A stretch of DNA of 64,000 nucleotides from Ursus arctos. Taxonomy: Eukaryota > Chordata > Mammalia > Carnivora > Ursidae. The stretch's first letter is position 1. Every line of letters starts with the position of its first letter. Location of the stretch: contig NW_026622897.1 in NCBI RefSeq assembly GCF_023065955.2, forward strand, positions 1,803,001 to 1,867,000, given 5' to 3'. The notes under the pieces are model-generated. The model searched no databases. It worked only from the letters and a program-made list of their open reading frames with translations, and had not been told where the DNA came from. The position numbers and the translations under genes are program-made. Below, piece by piece: positions 49,251-62,608 of the stretch.

Positions 49251-49498
49251 GGTCATGTGAGACCAGAAGATGCAGGAACTGATGTATGATAAGTATTTTG
49301 CCTGCTCTAAATCATTTACACACATTCAAAGGACTGTTATTCATGCATTCTTCACATTAGCAAACAAAACATTTCAGAAGGGTGAGAACTTGCTTTAAAA
49401 CAGCTGAAGGAATTTAAAGACAAAAACTATGTATGCATAGGCAAACCACTAATTCATGCAGTCTCCTATATTTTGGTAAAACATCTCTATGTCCATGA

Positions 49499-49676
49499 GG
49501 CACCTGGGCGGCTCAGTCGGTTAGGCATCTGCCTCAATCAATCTCAAGGTCCTGGGATCGAGCCCCATGTCCGGCTCCCTGCTCAGCAGGGAACCTGCTT
49601 CTCCCTCTCCCTCTGCCGCTCCCCCTGCTTATGCTCTCTCTTTCTCTCAAATAAATAAATAAAATCTTAAAAAAAA
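49499..49676 (+). mobile_element. CAN-SINE (SINEC), shortened variant
   Basis: GGCACCTGGGCGGCTCAGTCGG head and AATAAATAAATAAAATC tail. It is shorter than the others because part of the region before the B box is missing. The target duplication CTCTATGTC lies at about 49485 and at 49677. Confidence 0.95.
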
Positions 49677-51389
49677 CTCTATGTCTAAAGTAATTATTGG
49701 TATTTCTAATTTATAAATTAGTAACTTGTAATTCTGATGTTCAAGACTTCACAAGCACCGACCAATGCCTTCTACGTCCAGGCACGGGGCCGCCCCGTCT
49801 ACCGGGTCCATCTTCTCAGGGCTTCTCCCGTTGCCCTCCTTATGGGAGGGGTGTACTTCCTGCCCCCTTGAAGGCAGGCTTGGCCATGTGGCCTCCTTTA
49901 ACCAACTGAGGGTGAGGAGAAGTGTTAAAACACATTGTGTGGTTCTGCCACCGCTCTTTTCCCTCTGCTGTGTGCCTGATGGGGACTGAGCCTTCCGCCC
50001 AGAACGCCCCATGGAGAAGCTACACAGAGCACAGGGGCTGGCGATTAGGAACTTACATATAACATGCCGGGAAGCCAACCTTTGATTTTGTAAGCCACTG
50101 AAATTTCCTGCTTGTTGCTTGTCACCGCTGTATAACTTAGCAAACCATGACTGTCTCAGCAGTAAGTTTCCAGAGTGATTGTTTCTAATGGGGACACATC
50201 TAACTCACGAGAAAGCCAGAATGAGACTCTGCGTTTCCTGATGCCTCATCAAAGCTGTTTTCCACTCTAGCACATGCTTTAGAAATGAGACACCTCTAAA
50301 CAGCACGCAGACTTCCAGAGTGATTTCTAGTCATTCATTGTTTTCTTCCCCAAATCCACTAGTGGCAAACCACGACCACTGCCCTCTTCTGGAGTACCCT
50401 TCCAATATCCACTGAACTCTGGGCCAATTCTATCAGTGCTGAAGAAGAGAACGAAAATCATCTTGGTTTCAGAGGCAACTGACCATACTGGAAGGGTCAG
50501 TAGATGTCCCCATGATGTGCACAGGGAACAGGTGGGGCCCATACGGAAGGTAGCCAGATGCAGCGGTAGCCCTGGTCCAGGGCGGGAGTGAGGTGTGCGT
50601 TCACCCCGAATCCAAATGGTACTTCAAAATTTATCCCAGCCTGTGTTCGGATCAAAAAGATAGTGCAGCCCAGTGTTCAATTCTCAAAATATGCCCCCTG
50701 ATATTATCTCAGGTAATATTTATATTTATATTTCAAAAGTAGAGATAGTCCACAGAGTGGTGGAAGGAAAAGGGAGGTAATCTCATACTCGATGTATTCG
50801 CAAAACACTATTTCTTCTTCCAATATCAGTTCCCTCCAGGAAAAATCACTGGCATTTAAAATAAATCATCTGTAAAGGAAACCTTATTTTATATGAAATG
50901 ATACAGAAGCCTTGACGCACAGACACCAAATGGCATTGACTCTGCTCTCTCTGCATCTGACATGTGAGAAGCCAGAAGAAAGTCTGTATCACTTAGGATG
51001 ACTCTTTAACAGCCCTCTATTACAGTCATCTTCTGAAGACACGGGAAACACATACTATATAACCACATTAGCTTTCCCTCCATGTGAAGCATTAAGGTAG
51101 GAAGGACATTAGGGGTCATGTAATTCACAGCCTTGCAAAATGCAATTGTTTTTATCAAAAACCGTCAGCCAGTAGTCTTTATTTCTAGCTATGGAAGCTC
51201 TATGTTGAAACAAATCCAAAAAATAAAATAAAATAAATTCAATAGTTGCAAAATCCCCCTTTAATTTTCTTTGAATTGGATGCAAAGTTTTGCACAATGT
51301 TGTGTGTACCTGCTATGTTAATGGAATACTTATGGGTAGAAATCATACCACTGAAATCCAGAGCCCCTGTCTATGGGCAGAGAAGAAGC

Positions 51390-52150
51390 CGGTAGCCATG
51401 GCGGGGAGGGGCACGGCGGGCCAGGGGGCCAGGTGGCGTTCCCGATCCAGCTCACACCATCTACTGTATTCGAATGCTGACCATAACAGTCTCAACCCTA
51501 CTGTGAAATCCACTGCCCTTTCAAGAAGTCTGGTGAACTCCTGTTCTCCTGACTGACAGGTTCAGCGGAGGCCTCCGCGCCTCAGGAGCAACATGAAAAC
51601 CCTGACACTTCAGGCTTCTTGATATCCCAGCCGGAGGCAAGAAAAGCATCGCCCTCCCCACCCGGACACCGTCCCCCCACCCCCAGCGGACCGAACCGGA
51701 AACAGTGGCCAAACGCATGGCTGCTCTTGGGAGTCTCTCACACAACGGGATTCAGCGCACTGGCAATACCGAGTGCCCCTGCCTTCGGTACTTGGCTCTT
51801 CTCAGAACAGGACAAGGGGGGGAGCGTTCTCCTGTCTCCTTACGACGCGGACAGAGAACTGTGCAACAGTATGCAACACACAGAAGCCCAAAACTAACCG
51901 GGTCCGGCAAAACCCATCCAGTTAGAATCACTGCCTTCTCAGCTCGGTGTAAGATGCTCCCTATTGAGTTATGGGGGAGAGGATGGGGGGAGAGGAGGGA
52001 AGAGAGATTGTTCAGGGCTCAACAACAGCCTCTTTAACCACGGTGTCGGATCAAGCGGGCCCGGGAAGCTGGGTATTTGCTCCACGGCACCGTTCGTTTT
52101 CGCTCACCCGCTCGGGGCCGCGTCTACTGCCACTCTCCCGACTCAGCCAA
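51390..52150. other. GC-rich patch within intron 3
   Basis: Compared with its surroundings this stretch is rich in G+C and CpG (GCGGGGAGGGGCACGGCGGG, CGGGCCCGGG, CTCGGGGCCGCG). No repeat or exon was recognised. Its open frames of about 60-110 codons show no family resemblance. Confidence 0.35.
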
Positions 52151-52969
52151 GGCAAATCTCAGATTTCATCAGAATAAACAACAAAATCCTCTACTCTCCT
52201 GTGTTACGTGGAAGATACTATTCTTTTAAGAGCAATAGCAACAACAAAAAAGCCATAAACTTTTATAGAAAATAAGAACAGAAGTTAACAAGAATCTTTG
52301 CTCTCAAGAGAGGCCTACATTATACTCTGCCAGCTTCTTATGGAGTTTACCGATGGGATGGAAAGCTGATGATTTATTGTACACAGTAAAGAATATTGCT
52401 TTTGGGAGCGGTTTTAACCTGGGCTCCATATTCTCTTCAAAAATAAAAAGGAAACTTTAAACTGGATTTCTGACACTGGCTGAGTGTTTTCCGTCTAAAA
52501 ACCTCGGAGAGGTTTAATTTCAAAAAGGGGCCCCATACGCATGAGACGGCTCTGAGAGGAGACTGCTTTGCAGGCAGCGCTGGGGACAAACTCCCCGATA
52601 CCCCAGACGCCTTCACTGGCCACCTGCTGGCTCCCTGTGAAGACAGCACTTCCCTGCAGCCTGGCAAGAGAGCGGTCACTCTGAGACCCCTGCCGGGCTG
52701 CACAATGCAGCCGTCTTCTGTTTGCCTCCATTCTGGCACTTCCAAACCACTGACATTTCTCATGCAATACATTCCCATGGCCCTAAATCTCAAAGTTAGA
52801 GAGAGGATCAGAGGCCATCCACATTACCGGTTTCTGACACATTCTTTGAAAGATACCGCAGGCATCTACAAGGACACGTGCATAGTCACTCCTCTGGAAC
52901 TCGGGACACGCAGCTATTGTTAATAATATAATTCTTTCTCTTCTTCTCAGCTTTTGCTACGTTGCTGCT

Positions 52970-54920
52970 TCTCCTGAAGTCCCAGTCACTTCCCCACATT
53001 CGCAAAGTACGCAGCACCCGTGTTTCAGCATCTGTCCTTACCTCCTGCCTCCATCACCCTGAACAACACCAGCATCCCTGTAGACAGCATGGTGAATACC
53101 CTTGATTTACAGTCCTTTGACTCATCTCTTCGGTGTCCCCAGTCCAGCAGCCCCTTCTAAGTCCGAAATCTTAAAGGCACTGTGCGCTCTGTGGCCGTGA
53201 CCTCCATCACCTCATATGCTCTTGAGTTCTTGCTGCTCTCCCTCTGTCTTTAACCTCAGTGAGCCCTCGAGACACTCAATACTTCCACGTCCCCCCAAGT
53301 TATCAGCCTTGTATTGATCTCAGAGGCCTCGCAGTCCATCACTTCCAGTCCTCTCTTACCAGTACTCCCTCACCACCCGCCTGTCCCGCAGCCCTCATGC
53401 TGCCAAAGGCCTGATCTGGAGCAATCCATCGTTCTTCAACATCTGGACCCCTTCGTCTGGTCTTCTGCTGGAGGAGAATTACAAAGCCAGCACACCGTGT
53501 TGCCTTCTTTCTTATATCTCTGCACCCCTTTCCTCTAGTTTTCTGTCCGTTCAACTTTTAAAAAATGTTTGAGTCTCTTTACTATCTTAAAAGTATTTTC
53601 TTGACTCAAGCCCCCTCTCTTGGTATCATTTGTTTAAATTTGCATCCCTTCACACTCATGCTTTTTGAAGTAATAGTTCACACTCGGTGTTGGCTGCAGT
53701 TTTGGTCCACTCTTCATCCCGTGGCAGCCTGGTTCTTGTTCCAGTGAAAACACTGTTATTACTATTTTTAATAGCTTTTGAATTTCCAGAGTCAACGCGC
53801 CCTTTCTACAGCCTTCGTGTTACCTGACACCGTTCTAACGTTTAGCATCGTGGATGACGCCCACGATGATCACTGCTTGGCTTTCGTGGTATTACGCTCT
53901 GGTATTCTCCTTTTACTTCTCCGTATTTCTTCTCTGGATTCCTGTCTCTTAATGTCTTTTTAAATGTTAGTGTTTTCCAGGATTCTGATACCTGATACTT
54001 TGGTACCTGAGTGAACTCACTGAATGTCCTGGTGTCAGCACTAAAATGTACATGAATGATGCCTCACTCCATATGCCAGGCCAAGAAATCTTTGCTGAGA
54101 ATTAGATCCCTTTGCCACATTCCCTCTGACCATCACCCCCCCCCCCCCCAGTGATGTCCCATAAGCTCTTCAAACTCTTCATGTCCAAAATGGTACTCAT
54201 CGACATTCCCACAAAACCTGCCTGTCGTCCTGTGCCCCCTCCCCTAGAAGAATGCAATCGCCTTCGCCTGTTGTCTATACTATACGTTGGTGTCATGCTG
54301 AAATACGCTCCAGCGACTCACTGAATTCTTCAGGTCATAACTTCTTAATCCTTGAAAACCATGTCTTCTACCCGAAGTTTCAAGTCAGAAGTTCATCACA
54401 GTTCACACCTCCTGTGGATTTCTATGGCAGCTCCTTAACTAGTCTTTCTCTATTGTATCCAACTGCAACCTAACCTCCACTGGTCTGCCATACTGGTGGC
54501 CAAAAGTAAAATCAAAACAAAAAGTACTCCCCCACCCTTGCAACTTCCAAGCCCCAAATCCCTCAGAGGTTCTCAACAGCTTGTTGTCCTTTGATGAGTA
54601 CATCAAAACCTTCAGCATCTGGTTCCCTCTTACTCTCCACCATGATTTCCAGCAAGTCGTTCATATTTCTCTGGGCTCTCAGAATTATTTCATGCTTTAT
54701 CAGTCCTTTTAAATTTGCAGAGGCCACTCCCTGTGCTTGGGAAGTTCCCCCAACCCTTTCCCTCTAGCTAACTTTGCCTCATCGTTTAGAACACAAATGA
54801 AATCACTTCCATTGAGAAGCACTGCTAGGTCTAATTCTGCCTCCTCTGTGTTCCCAGAGTATAGAAGGGCTTACATGCACTTTTCCTTAACTTTCAGGTG
54901 TCCACAGGAGCTAATATAAT
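52970..54920 (+). repeat. Long L2 relic
   Basis: Pyrimidine-rich DNA in L2 order: ATTCCTGTCTCTTAATGTC near 53940, CAAACTCTTCATGTCCAAAATGG near 54170, ATTCCCACAAAACCTGCC near 54205, AGCTCCTTAACTAGTC near 54430 and TTCCCTCTTACTCTCCACC near 54625. The part before about 53500 is less certain. A C14 run lies at 54136-54149. Confidence 0.6.
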
Positions 54921-56299
54921 ATAGTTCCTGGAACACACCAGGCTCTCCAAAAAGACTTGGCAGAGGACTGAGTTCCAAAGGCATGATGTGACACTTGTCT
55001 TTCTCAAATTCTTAATGAAGATCCATGATTTATGAAATGGGAATTTGATTAGTAAGTTTAAAGAACATATTTTCAAGTGGCCAAGTCACTTTGAAGCTAT
55101 TTTTATTCATAAAGGTGGCTTAAAGTTAGATGTTGGCTTACAGGTTAATAATTATTTCTGTTCGTAAACATTTCTAAACGTGTGACAACTACAGTTTCTA
55201 TAAAGTCACTTTCTTGGCACCAAGACAGCTGTTGACATTTAGTTTTATCTGCAAAAGTGTTTTTCTTCTTAGTAAACTATTGAGGTATCGCCCTTCACAT
55301 GAATAATCCGAAGGTGGGGTAGCAAGTGACTAATTCGATATTTGAAGGCCATGTGAAAAGAATATTTTCTCTATATTTCTGTCCTTTGATATCAGAGCTA
55401 CTCCTTCAGGAGCTTTTAATATTGAAATCCAAGATATTGCAAAGGTTCTCATAGATTTAACTCTGCCAACAGGGTCAAGGTCTTTTTAAAAATTTATTCA
55501 CTACACATAATTGGTTCCTCTTAAGGCAAAAAAAATATAGATTCAGATAGCAATAAAATATTAAGACAAAACAATAACTGGTTTTCAAAATAATGTTAAT
55601 TCTGGAACTTGAGAACTCTAAAATTGAAACGTTGCAAAAGGCCAGATCATCTCACAAAACAGGAAACATTGATATTAAAAAGTAAAAAAGTCTTAAGAAT
55701 TTCAAAGGAGAGTTTCCCTGACACAGATGATGATGCTTAATTCATTTGAAAGAAACAGAAAAAAAATGGCTGTGCTAATTACAGGCACTATCATTTCAGA
55801 GGAATTAAATTATTTCCCTGACAAAGGTCCTTCAGTAACTTCGCTAACTCGTATAATGTACCTGGATAGATTCCTTCCAGGGGGAACAGTTAACAGTGTA
55901 TTTCAGACATTCTTTATACAGAAATGTTAATATTACATTAGATAGAGAACATCTCAAACTTGGAAGAACATAGACATTAGTGAAATCACCTCTAAATATC
56001 AATCATTGATGCCAACTCACTATTACAGTATGTCATCTGTAACATGAAGTGAATGAGTTCTTACAGAAGTTGTTACGGCTTCTTTGGTGTCACTGAATCT
56101 AGAATTATAACTACTCTCCCTGAAATTTTAAAGGAGAGAGTTCCACTGAGAAATACAGCAAGTGATAAAAAGCTATGGAGGGAACTGTTGAGATATATGA
56201 GAGGTGCCCAACACACAAGAGCGTTACTGTGTGAAACTAGGAATCAATTGTTGGTCTGTGCAGTGCATTGATAAGATGGGCATCAGATTACCAAATCAT

Positions 56300-56790
56300 T
56301 TTGTCAGTAGTTTAATATAAGATGTTGACAAACTTATGGGAATTCAGAGAAGAGCTGATTGATTAACAGACCGAGGAAAACAATTTGTGAGACAAGATTA
56401 TAAAAACTAAATATATTGTTCATTGACAAAGGAATTAAGTACTTGATGTACACTACATATAAAAGTTTTCAGAGAGTTACTTAGGGGTATGTGATACAAA
56501 TTTCCAAGAATTCAAAATGTATCACCATGAAGGGAAAGAACTGTTTACAATGCTCCCTGGGGGCAGTAACTAGCAGTCAGGGCATGAAACTGAATAAGAG
56601 AAAATGTAGGCTCCCTATCTATAAAGTTTTCCCAACAGCGGTACCTATTAAATCGTGGAATGGCCTCTCAGTGGAAATACTGGAAGAGCCATCGTGTAAG
56701 TCATTTCACACCAGAGTGGACAAAGTATTCAAAGATACACCTTTGGAAAGAAATCCACCTGACCGCTGTGGCGGACGGTGTAATGAATGA
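56300..56790 (+). repeat. Possible L3/CR1 LINE fossil
   Basis: Near the right end the plus strand reads IKSWNGLSVEILEEPS then FHTRVDKVF, matching the common CR1/L3 tail pattern (WNSLPEEVVEAPS..FKNRLDKF). It is preceded by GACTGAATAAG- and AGAAAATGTAGGCTC-like segments in the expected order. Stops interrupt it elsewhere. This is a pattern match only. Confidence 0.45.
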
Positions 56791-57375
56791 CCCACTCAGG
56801 CTTCCCATTTGTGCTTCTACAAGTGTTATGTGCCTGTCGTTGAGCGTCTGTCTTCTATCGCGAATATATTCCTATCCAGCTTTCGTTTTATGCTTGTGAT
56901 TTCCATCTCTTCTATTTTTCTAAGAGACCTCTAGTTTGTAAACCCTTTGGTTTGCTTGGATTATATTTTATGAAAATCACACTTATAAGTTAATATCCTG
57001 AGCTCTCTATAAGGAAGCTGCTCGGAGGAAAAAGCAATAAACCAGTTAGAATTTTCATCCACTTTACAATGTACTTGAAAGTGTATACATCTAGTCAAAA
57101 ACTCATTGCCTTTGAAAGCTGATGAGAGAGAAGAAAGGAATTTTCTTATTCTATTTATTGATGTCAATCCTGTAGTTGAATCTTCTCTTTTAGACATTTA
57201 TGAATATGTCACTTTTTCATGTTTTATTAAATCCCAATCCTTTTGCTTATGGGTATTTATTAACTAATCTTCTCTTATATGACAATTTATGGGGCACGGA
57301 TAGGCAATGGATTAAAAAGAAGAGATATTTGGTATCTTTGACACATTGAAAATAGCTCCTTAATCATTTACGCCG

Positions 57376-57420
57376 ATCTCATATTTTATATATATATAAA
57401 TATACATATATTTATATCTC
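57376..57420. repeat. AT-rich simple repeat
   Basis: A stretch of imperfect TATA units, with a few C interruptions. Confidence 0.8.
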
Positions 57421-57943
57421 ATAAAATCCTTGCTAGGTAAAAATTTATTGTAAATTTCAAACATTTGCCAAAGGAACGAGAACCTAACACATTATCTTTG
57501 TGTCAATGTTCCATCTGATGTGTAAGATCCATTTAAATCTATTAAGGAATTCTCCCACCGTAAAGCTGTTCCTTACTCACAGATATTACAGCAGGAAAGA
57601 ACGCTTCAGTTGTAATGCTTACCACACCTCCAGGTCCTTAGTTACCCCAGTTTCAGACTGCCCACTTTGGGAATCCTCACGGCATGAAAATATGGCATAA
57701 AGCATGCACACTGAAGAGGGTCACACACGTGAAGAAATAGTGAAAGGAGGCTGTGCTTTGTGCAAATCTCCCCGACCTCCTCTTACATCACATAACTCTT
57801 CCCCTTCGTGCCTTTTTGTTCACGTCCTAACAGGTCCTTTGCTGTTCCCATTTCTCCTCAAAGCCCTGTCTCTAAAATACTACAGCAAATCACAAAGGTA
57901 ACTTTGGGCAGTAAAGTGTATAGAAAAGGCTTAAGAGTAAAAT

Positions 57944-58193
57944 TTCTCAAACTCAGCACTATTGAAACTTGGAGCTGGATAATTTTTTGCTGGGGTTGGG
58001 AAAGGAAGTGGCCTTAGCATTGCAGATTATTGACTAGCATTCCTGGTCTCTACTTACTAGATGCCAGTAGATTCCCCCCACCACCCCGCCAGCTGTGACA
58101 ACGAAGAATGTTTCCAGATATTGTCTAACATCTCGGGGCCGGGGGGGGGGGGGGGAGATCACCCCTGGCTGAGAATCACTGCTAGAGCAAGGT
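57944..58193 (+). repeat. hAT-Charlie MER5-type relic
   Basis: TTTCTCAAACTCAGCACTATTG opens it, then TTGGAGCTGGATAATTTTTTG, CTACTTACTAGATGCCAGTAG and CAGCTGTGACAACGAAG. It ends CCCTGGCTGAGAATCACTGC, giving inverted ends TTCTCA / TGAGAA. A G15 run lies at 58141-58155. Confidence 0.7.
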
Positions 58194-58729
58194 GGGCAAG
58201 GGTGGGAGGAGCCACTGGAGGAGCTCACCTTTTCGTTCTTCCTCCTTGACATCTCCAGGGTTCTATGGAGAAGGCCGCTGCAAAAAGACTGGGCTGGGAC
58301 TGGTTATCAAAAACATGAGCCGTCAATATCCAGGCCACATGGCCTTAGGGAATGAGATTTTGAAGCTCAGTTTTGTGAAACTCATCAATGGGTATAGAGA
58401 GACTAATTGTACAGTCTCCCCAAGAAGAGGCACCCTACACTCCTTTTCTGAGAATGTCCTAGTGATGGGGTCACAGCTGATTCTACAAACCAATGACAGC
58501 AGGTAAAACGAGAGGGTGCAAATATTCAAACAGGTTAAGACATACGCACCTATAGTTAGAAGTCTGCTATCCAGCAGTATAAATGTGGGCATACTTCATT
58601 TATTTCACGGACTGCACATGACATGGGCATGCCGTATGGAGAATTCTAAAGGCTGCTTCCAGTTTCTGTCTGCGTAGCTTCAATGAACTAGCCAATGTCA
58701 AAAGAAATTGTCACGGAAGTCTGGCAGTA

Positions 58730-58875
58730 ACAATTCATTCATTGGAATATACACCATGAGTGTCAACGATGTGCACGGAGCTTTGCCGAGGGGCTGGCAC
58801 ACAGAAATCAATAAAACGGGACCCTGGCCTTTGTGAAATTTCAGGGTTAGACTAACACGTAAACAGGTGTTGTTA
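58730..58875 (+). repeat. Ancient interspersed repeat, unclassified
   Basis: CAATTCATTCATTGGAATATACACC and GACCCTGGCCTTTGTGAAATTTC then AACACGTAAACAGG follow the same old order as the repeats at 28230 and 47375. Confidence 0.3.
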
Positions 58876-61375
58876 ACGGTCATAGACGCTCATTGGAAGA
58901 ATACAGAACAGAAGTCTTGTGCAGGCAGGAGGAAGTGGTCACTCAGATGGGGGAGGCAGAAGAGGCCCAGCTGAAGAGACGGTGCTGGGGAAGGAGTTTT
59001 GAAAGATCCAGAGTAGGTGATAATCCCGCGCGCCCACCATGTGCCAGCCCGCACACCAGTGCGCACTAGCTGTGGTGCTGACAAGGGCTCTGGCCCTCAC
59101 CGTGCGCTCTGGGGAGGAGCAGCCTGGAGGGCTGGAAGCCTCCCTCAGAGCCCTGCTCGGAGCAGCAGCACGGTCTGCAGGGACAATCCAGAGCTTCGCA
59201 GAGCCTTCTCTAAGCAAAAGCAGCACACGCTAACTTGCAGAGGCTGTGAGCACGCCACAACTATTCTAGGAAATCCCCAATACTCAGTGTGGCTGGAGAC
59301 CCAGGGCGAGAGAAGCCAGGCTGAAGCTAAGGAGCGGAAAATGCCCTGCTGCTATGCTAGGGTTTGGGTGTTGTCATAGGTAATGGGTAACCACTGAGAG
59401 GTCTGAAGAAGAGGAGTGGCACATTTATTTGGACTTGAGACCCAGAAAGATCTCTTAGGCTGATGTGGGGAAGAAAGGAGGGGTTCAGTGACAACCCTAC
59501 AGGCAGAGAAACAAGGAAGGGAAGAGATTCTTGGGTGCTGCCCAGGAAGGAGATCACGGCAGCCACAGGCCAAGTGATAGAAAAAGAGAGAAAGAAAAAG
59601 GGGGGGGGGTCATAGAGATAGAGATTAAGGAGTTAGGGAGTCAAAAAGGGAGTTGCACTTTTCCAAATACAAAGAGAAAAGACAATGCCTGTACTCTCAT
59701 TCTCAGTGTTTTCTTCTGCTGCCCAATGCACACAGGATAGAATGGGGATGCAAAATGGCGGGACATGAGGGTGGTGAGAGGTGCTCCCCCCTCCTGATGT
59801 ACCGCCACCTCCGGCAACGGAGGGAATGCCGTCCACCCCAAAACTAACTGCACGGCACTTTTCGGCACTTCCTTCATAACCTTTGTCCCGTCCTCACTGA
59901 TGATACTGTTGTTTTAACTTCTCTTCAAAAGTTGGACCAGGTCCCCTGAATCCTCTAGCTACCAAGCACACAGCAGGTTCTCCAAGATTATTTGTTGGAT
60001 CAGCCACTTCAAAGCCCTCCTGGCAGTTGTAGTTTCTGTGTATACACAGATGCATCAGATAACTTGTGTATTACACTTCGCTCCATTTCGATATTTTCAT
60101 TCAAATATACTAGGTCTAGAAATGAAGCTTAGTGGCAGTCCTCCTCCACCTAGAAAATCAGGGCAGGACTGGGAGGACCAATTTTCACTTATTACGTATT
60201 TGAGGATAATGGGATATATTCTGTACAGAGATTCTTCCTTTCCTTTAAACATGTGATTGCTGAGACCACCAGTTGAAATAAGATGAGGAAGGAGCCATTC
60301 CAACCTGAAACGTATCCAGAAGCAGGGTTTACAGAAATTAAAGCAGAGGTTATACAATCATGGGAACAGGGAAAAAGAAGGCCAATACTATATACCAGCA
60401 ACCACAAACTCCCAACACTCCACAGGAGATGGTGGGGGATGGGACTGCTGCAGGTGCCTTCCCAAAACGTGATCATAACATGTCTCATTCTCATCACTAA
60501 CACCTGAGCAAACAAACAGGCACCATTAAATCTGTTTTCTCTGTCATAACAAAAATTTTTAAAATAGCGACATAGAAGAAACGTTCTCTTAACTGAAGGT
60601 CAGAACAATGGTGCCTTCAAAATGAAACCTGGGTTACTGGCAGAAGACAAAGGGCAGTGAATGGGGATGGTGTGTATAAGGTAACGGAGCTGCTTTGTCT
60701 TCTTTCTCATGAACGTATCACAACTTGAATACTGTCTTTTAAAAAGTGGCCCCTCTCCTAAGGCCTCCACACAGAAAAATAACTAATGGGAGATACGAAA
60801 TAGAGCGCTGTTCGATCTGTAGGTAGTGTGGAATTAAGAAAACTAATTAATTAAGAGGTCTCTTTTTATGGGGCTTACAAATATTGACATCGTCGATGTG
60901 AAGTGTGAATCAATGATAGGACCACCACAGCCTACTGAGCGATGTAATGGAAGTAAGACGCACACTCAGTAGTTTGTACAATATGTCAAAACTACGCGGA
61001 GCACTTACATTTTACAAAGTGCTTTCCCATATCTCACTTCACCCTACTATGTGCCGGGTACATAGTAGGTGTTCAGAGTGTGCTCCAGGAACTTACTGAA
61101 CATTAATTCTTTCAGGAACATTCACTAACACTTGCCTCTCCAGCAATGATGTGGGATAACAGACACAATATAATGAAGGCTTGTCACTGTCTTTGTCTCG
61201 TGATAACAAGAAATGTCAACACACCACATACGCGCTGTAAAAAACAGCTCTGGTGAGCTCAGTGCTATGAAAGTGGGGAAATGAGCAGCACACGCGAAGT
61301 CAGGGATGGCATCGTCAGAGAACAGTGTGAACCCCCAAGCTCTGCTTACAGAGGCAGCATGCTTATCAAAGGAAA

Positions 61376-61560
61376 TAGTTCTTAACGGGGCAGCACATCA
61401 GGATCAGCGGAGAAGCTTCGATAAATAAGAATTTGCACACCCTTTCCCTGAGATTCTGACTCAGGCAGTCTGGGGAAAGTTCTGAGCACCTATATTAAAA
61501 AAAAAAAAAAAATCCTCGGTGGTTCTAATGCAAACACTCAATTAAGAGTTGCATTCTTCA
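61376..61560 (+). repeat. MER5A-type relic
   Basis: ATAGTTCTTAACGGGGCAGCACATCAGGATC, then CCCTGAGATTCTGACTCAGG and GGTGGTTCTAATGCAAAC. The order matches MER5A. An A16 run interrupts it at about 61496-61512. Confidence 0.65.
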
Positions 61561-61714
61561 AACTGGGATGCTTCATGCTGTCCAAATTATACTCCACGGT
61601 TTAAGCCTCAAATGCCTTTGGCTGATTTTCTTTCTGAGGATATGTTGCTTTTAAATGCAAAAACTTGGGGTGGGTAAGGCTTTAAGCTGTTATCAGTCAG
61701 TGACTCATTTTGTT

Positions 61715-62010
61715 CCCTCTGCTTGGATTGAAGGATTCCCCACCTCTTCCTCAGGTCAGCTACTGCTCCCCCTGTGACTCATTTCCCGACCACCTTCTCT
61801 TTCCAAACACGCGGTCCTTTCCCTGTTCTCTTCTCCCCTCCCACAGCCTCTTGTTTTGCATTTCAGCTTGCTTATCACATCGTGTCTGCTTAACTTGACT
61901 GTCTCGAGGGCAGGTTTCCCATCTTATTTTCCTCCCCAGGACCTAGCTTGAAACTTGACGTTGAGATGGAGATCCACAAGAATGCATGTCGAATAAATGA
62001 GCAGCCGAAT
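61715..62010 (+). repeat. L2 3'-end relic
   Basis: CAGCTACTGCTCCCCCTGTGAC then TTGACTGTCTCGAGGGCAGG, CCCAGGACCTAGC and the end GTCGAATAAATGAGCAG follow the L2 3' end. Confidence 0.6.
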
Positions 62011-62410
62011 TAATCAGAGAATTAATTTAAGCCTGGCCTGCATGAGAGATCTGCTAGTGGTTTCCATTTGTGAGGGAAGAACCCTTTGGGCAGAGGTGAC
62101 ATGAGTGGGAGTCAGGGTTGTAGAGGATTGCAAAAGGAAACTGGGGCTAAAACAAGATCTTTGTCATTCTGCCTACAACCGGGCTTTTGAAATAACCATT
62201 TTATTTTCATATTGATGGTAACGTATATTTTTGTTACACAAGGGAGGCTTGTACAAAAGGCACAGAAGAAAATGGATCGCTTACAATTATTTTTTGTGAC
62301 TAATTAAATAAAAAATTAGGTACTGGTCTGAAATTTGAATTTAGAGCTCTACCTTTATAACCATGATCTTCCTTCAGAAATGATTTTTTGCTTAAGACTT
62401 TGCATTTATA

Positions 62411-62608
62411 GGGGTGCCTGGGTGGCACAGCGGTTAAGCGTCTGCCTTCGGCTCAGGGCGTGATCCTGGCGTTATGGGATCGAGCCCCACATCAGGCTCC
62501 TCCGCTATGAGCCTGCTTCTTCCTCTCCCACTCCCCCTGCTTGTGTTCCCTCTCTCGCTGGCTGTCTCTATCTCTGTCGAATAAATAAATAAAATCTTAA
62601 AAAAAAAA
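62411..62608 (+). mobile_element. CAN-SINE (SINEC), young variant
   Basis: A complete element. The target duplication AAGACTTTGCATTTATA is perfect, at 62394-62410 and again at 62609-62625, so it is one of the youngest insertions here. Confidence 0.97.

Noticed and set aside
56053..56271. 72-codon plus-strand frame as a possible gene
   Set aside because: There is no domain and no splice context. It lies next to the possible LINE fossil and could be part of it, but nothing shows this.
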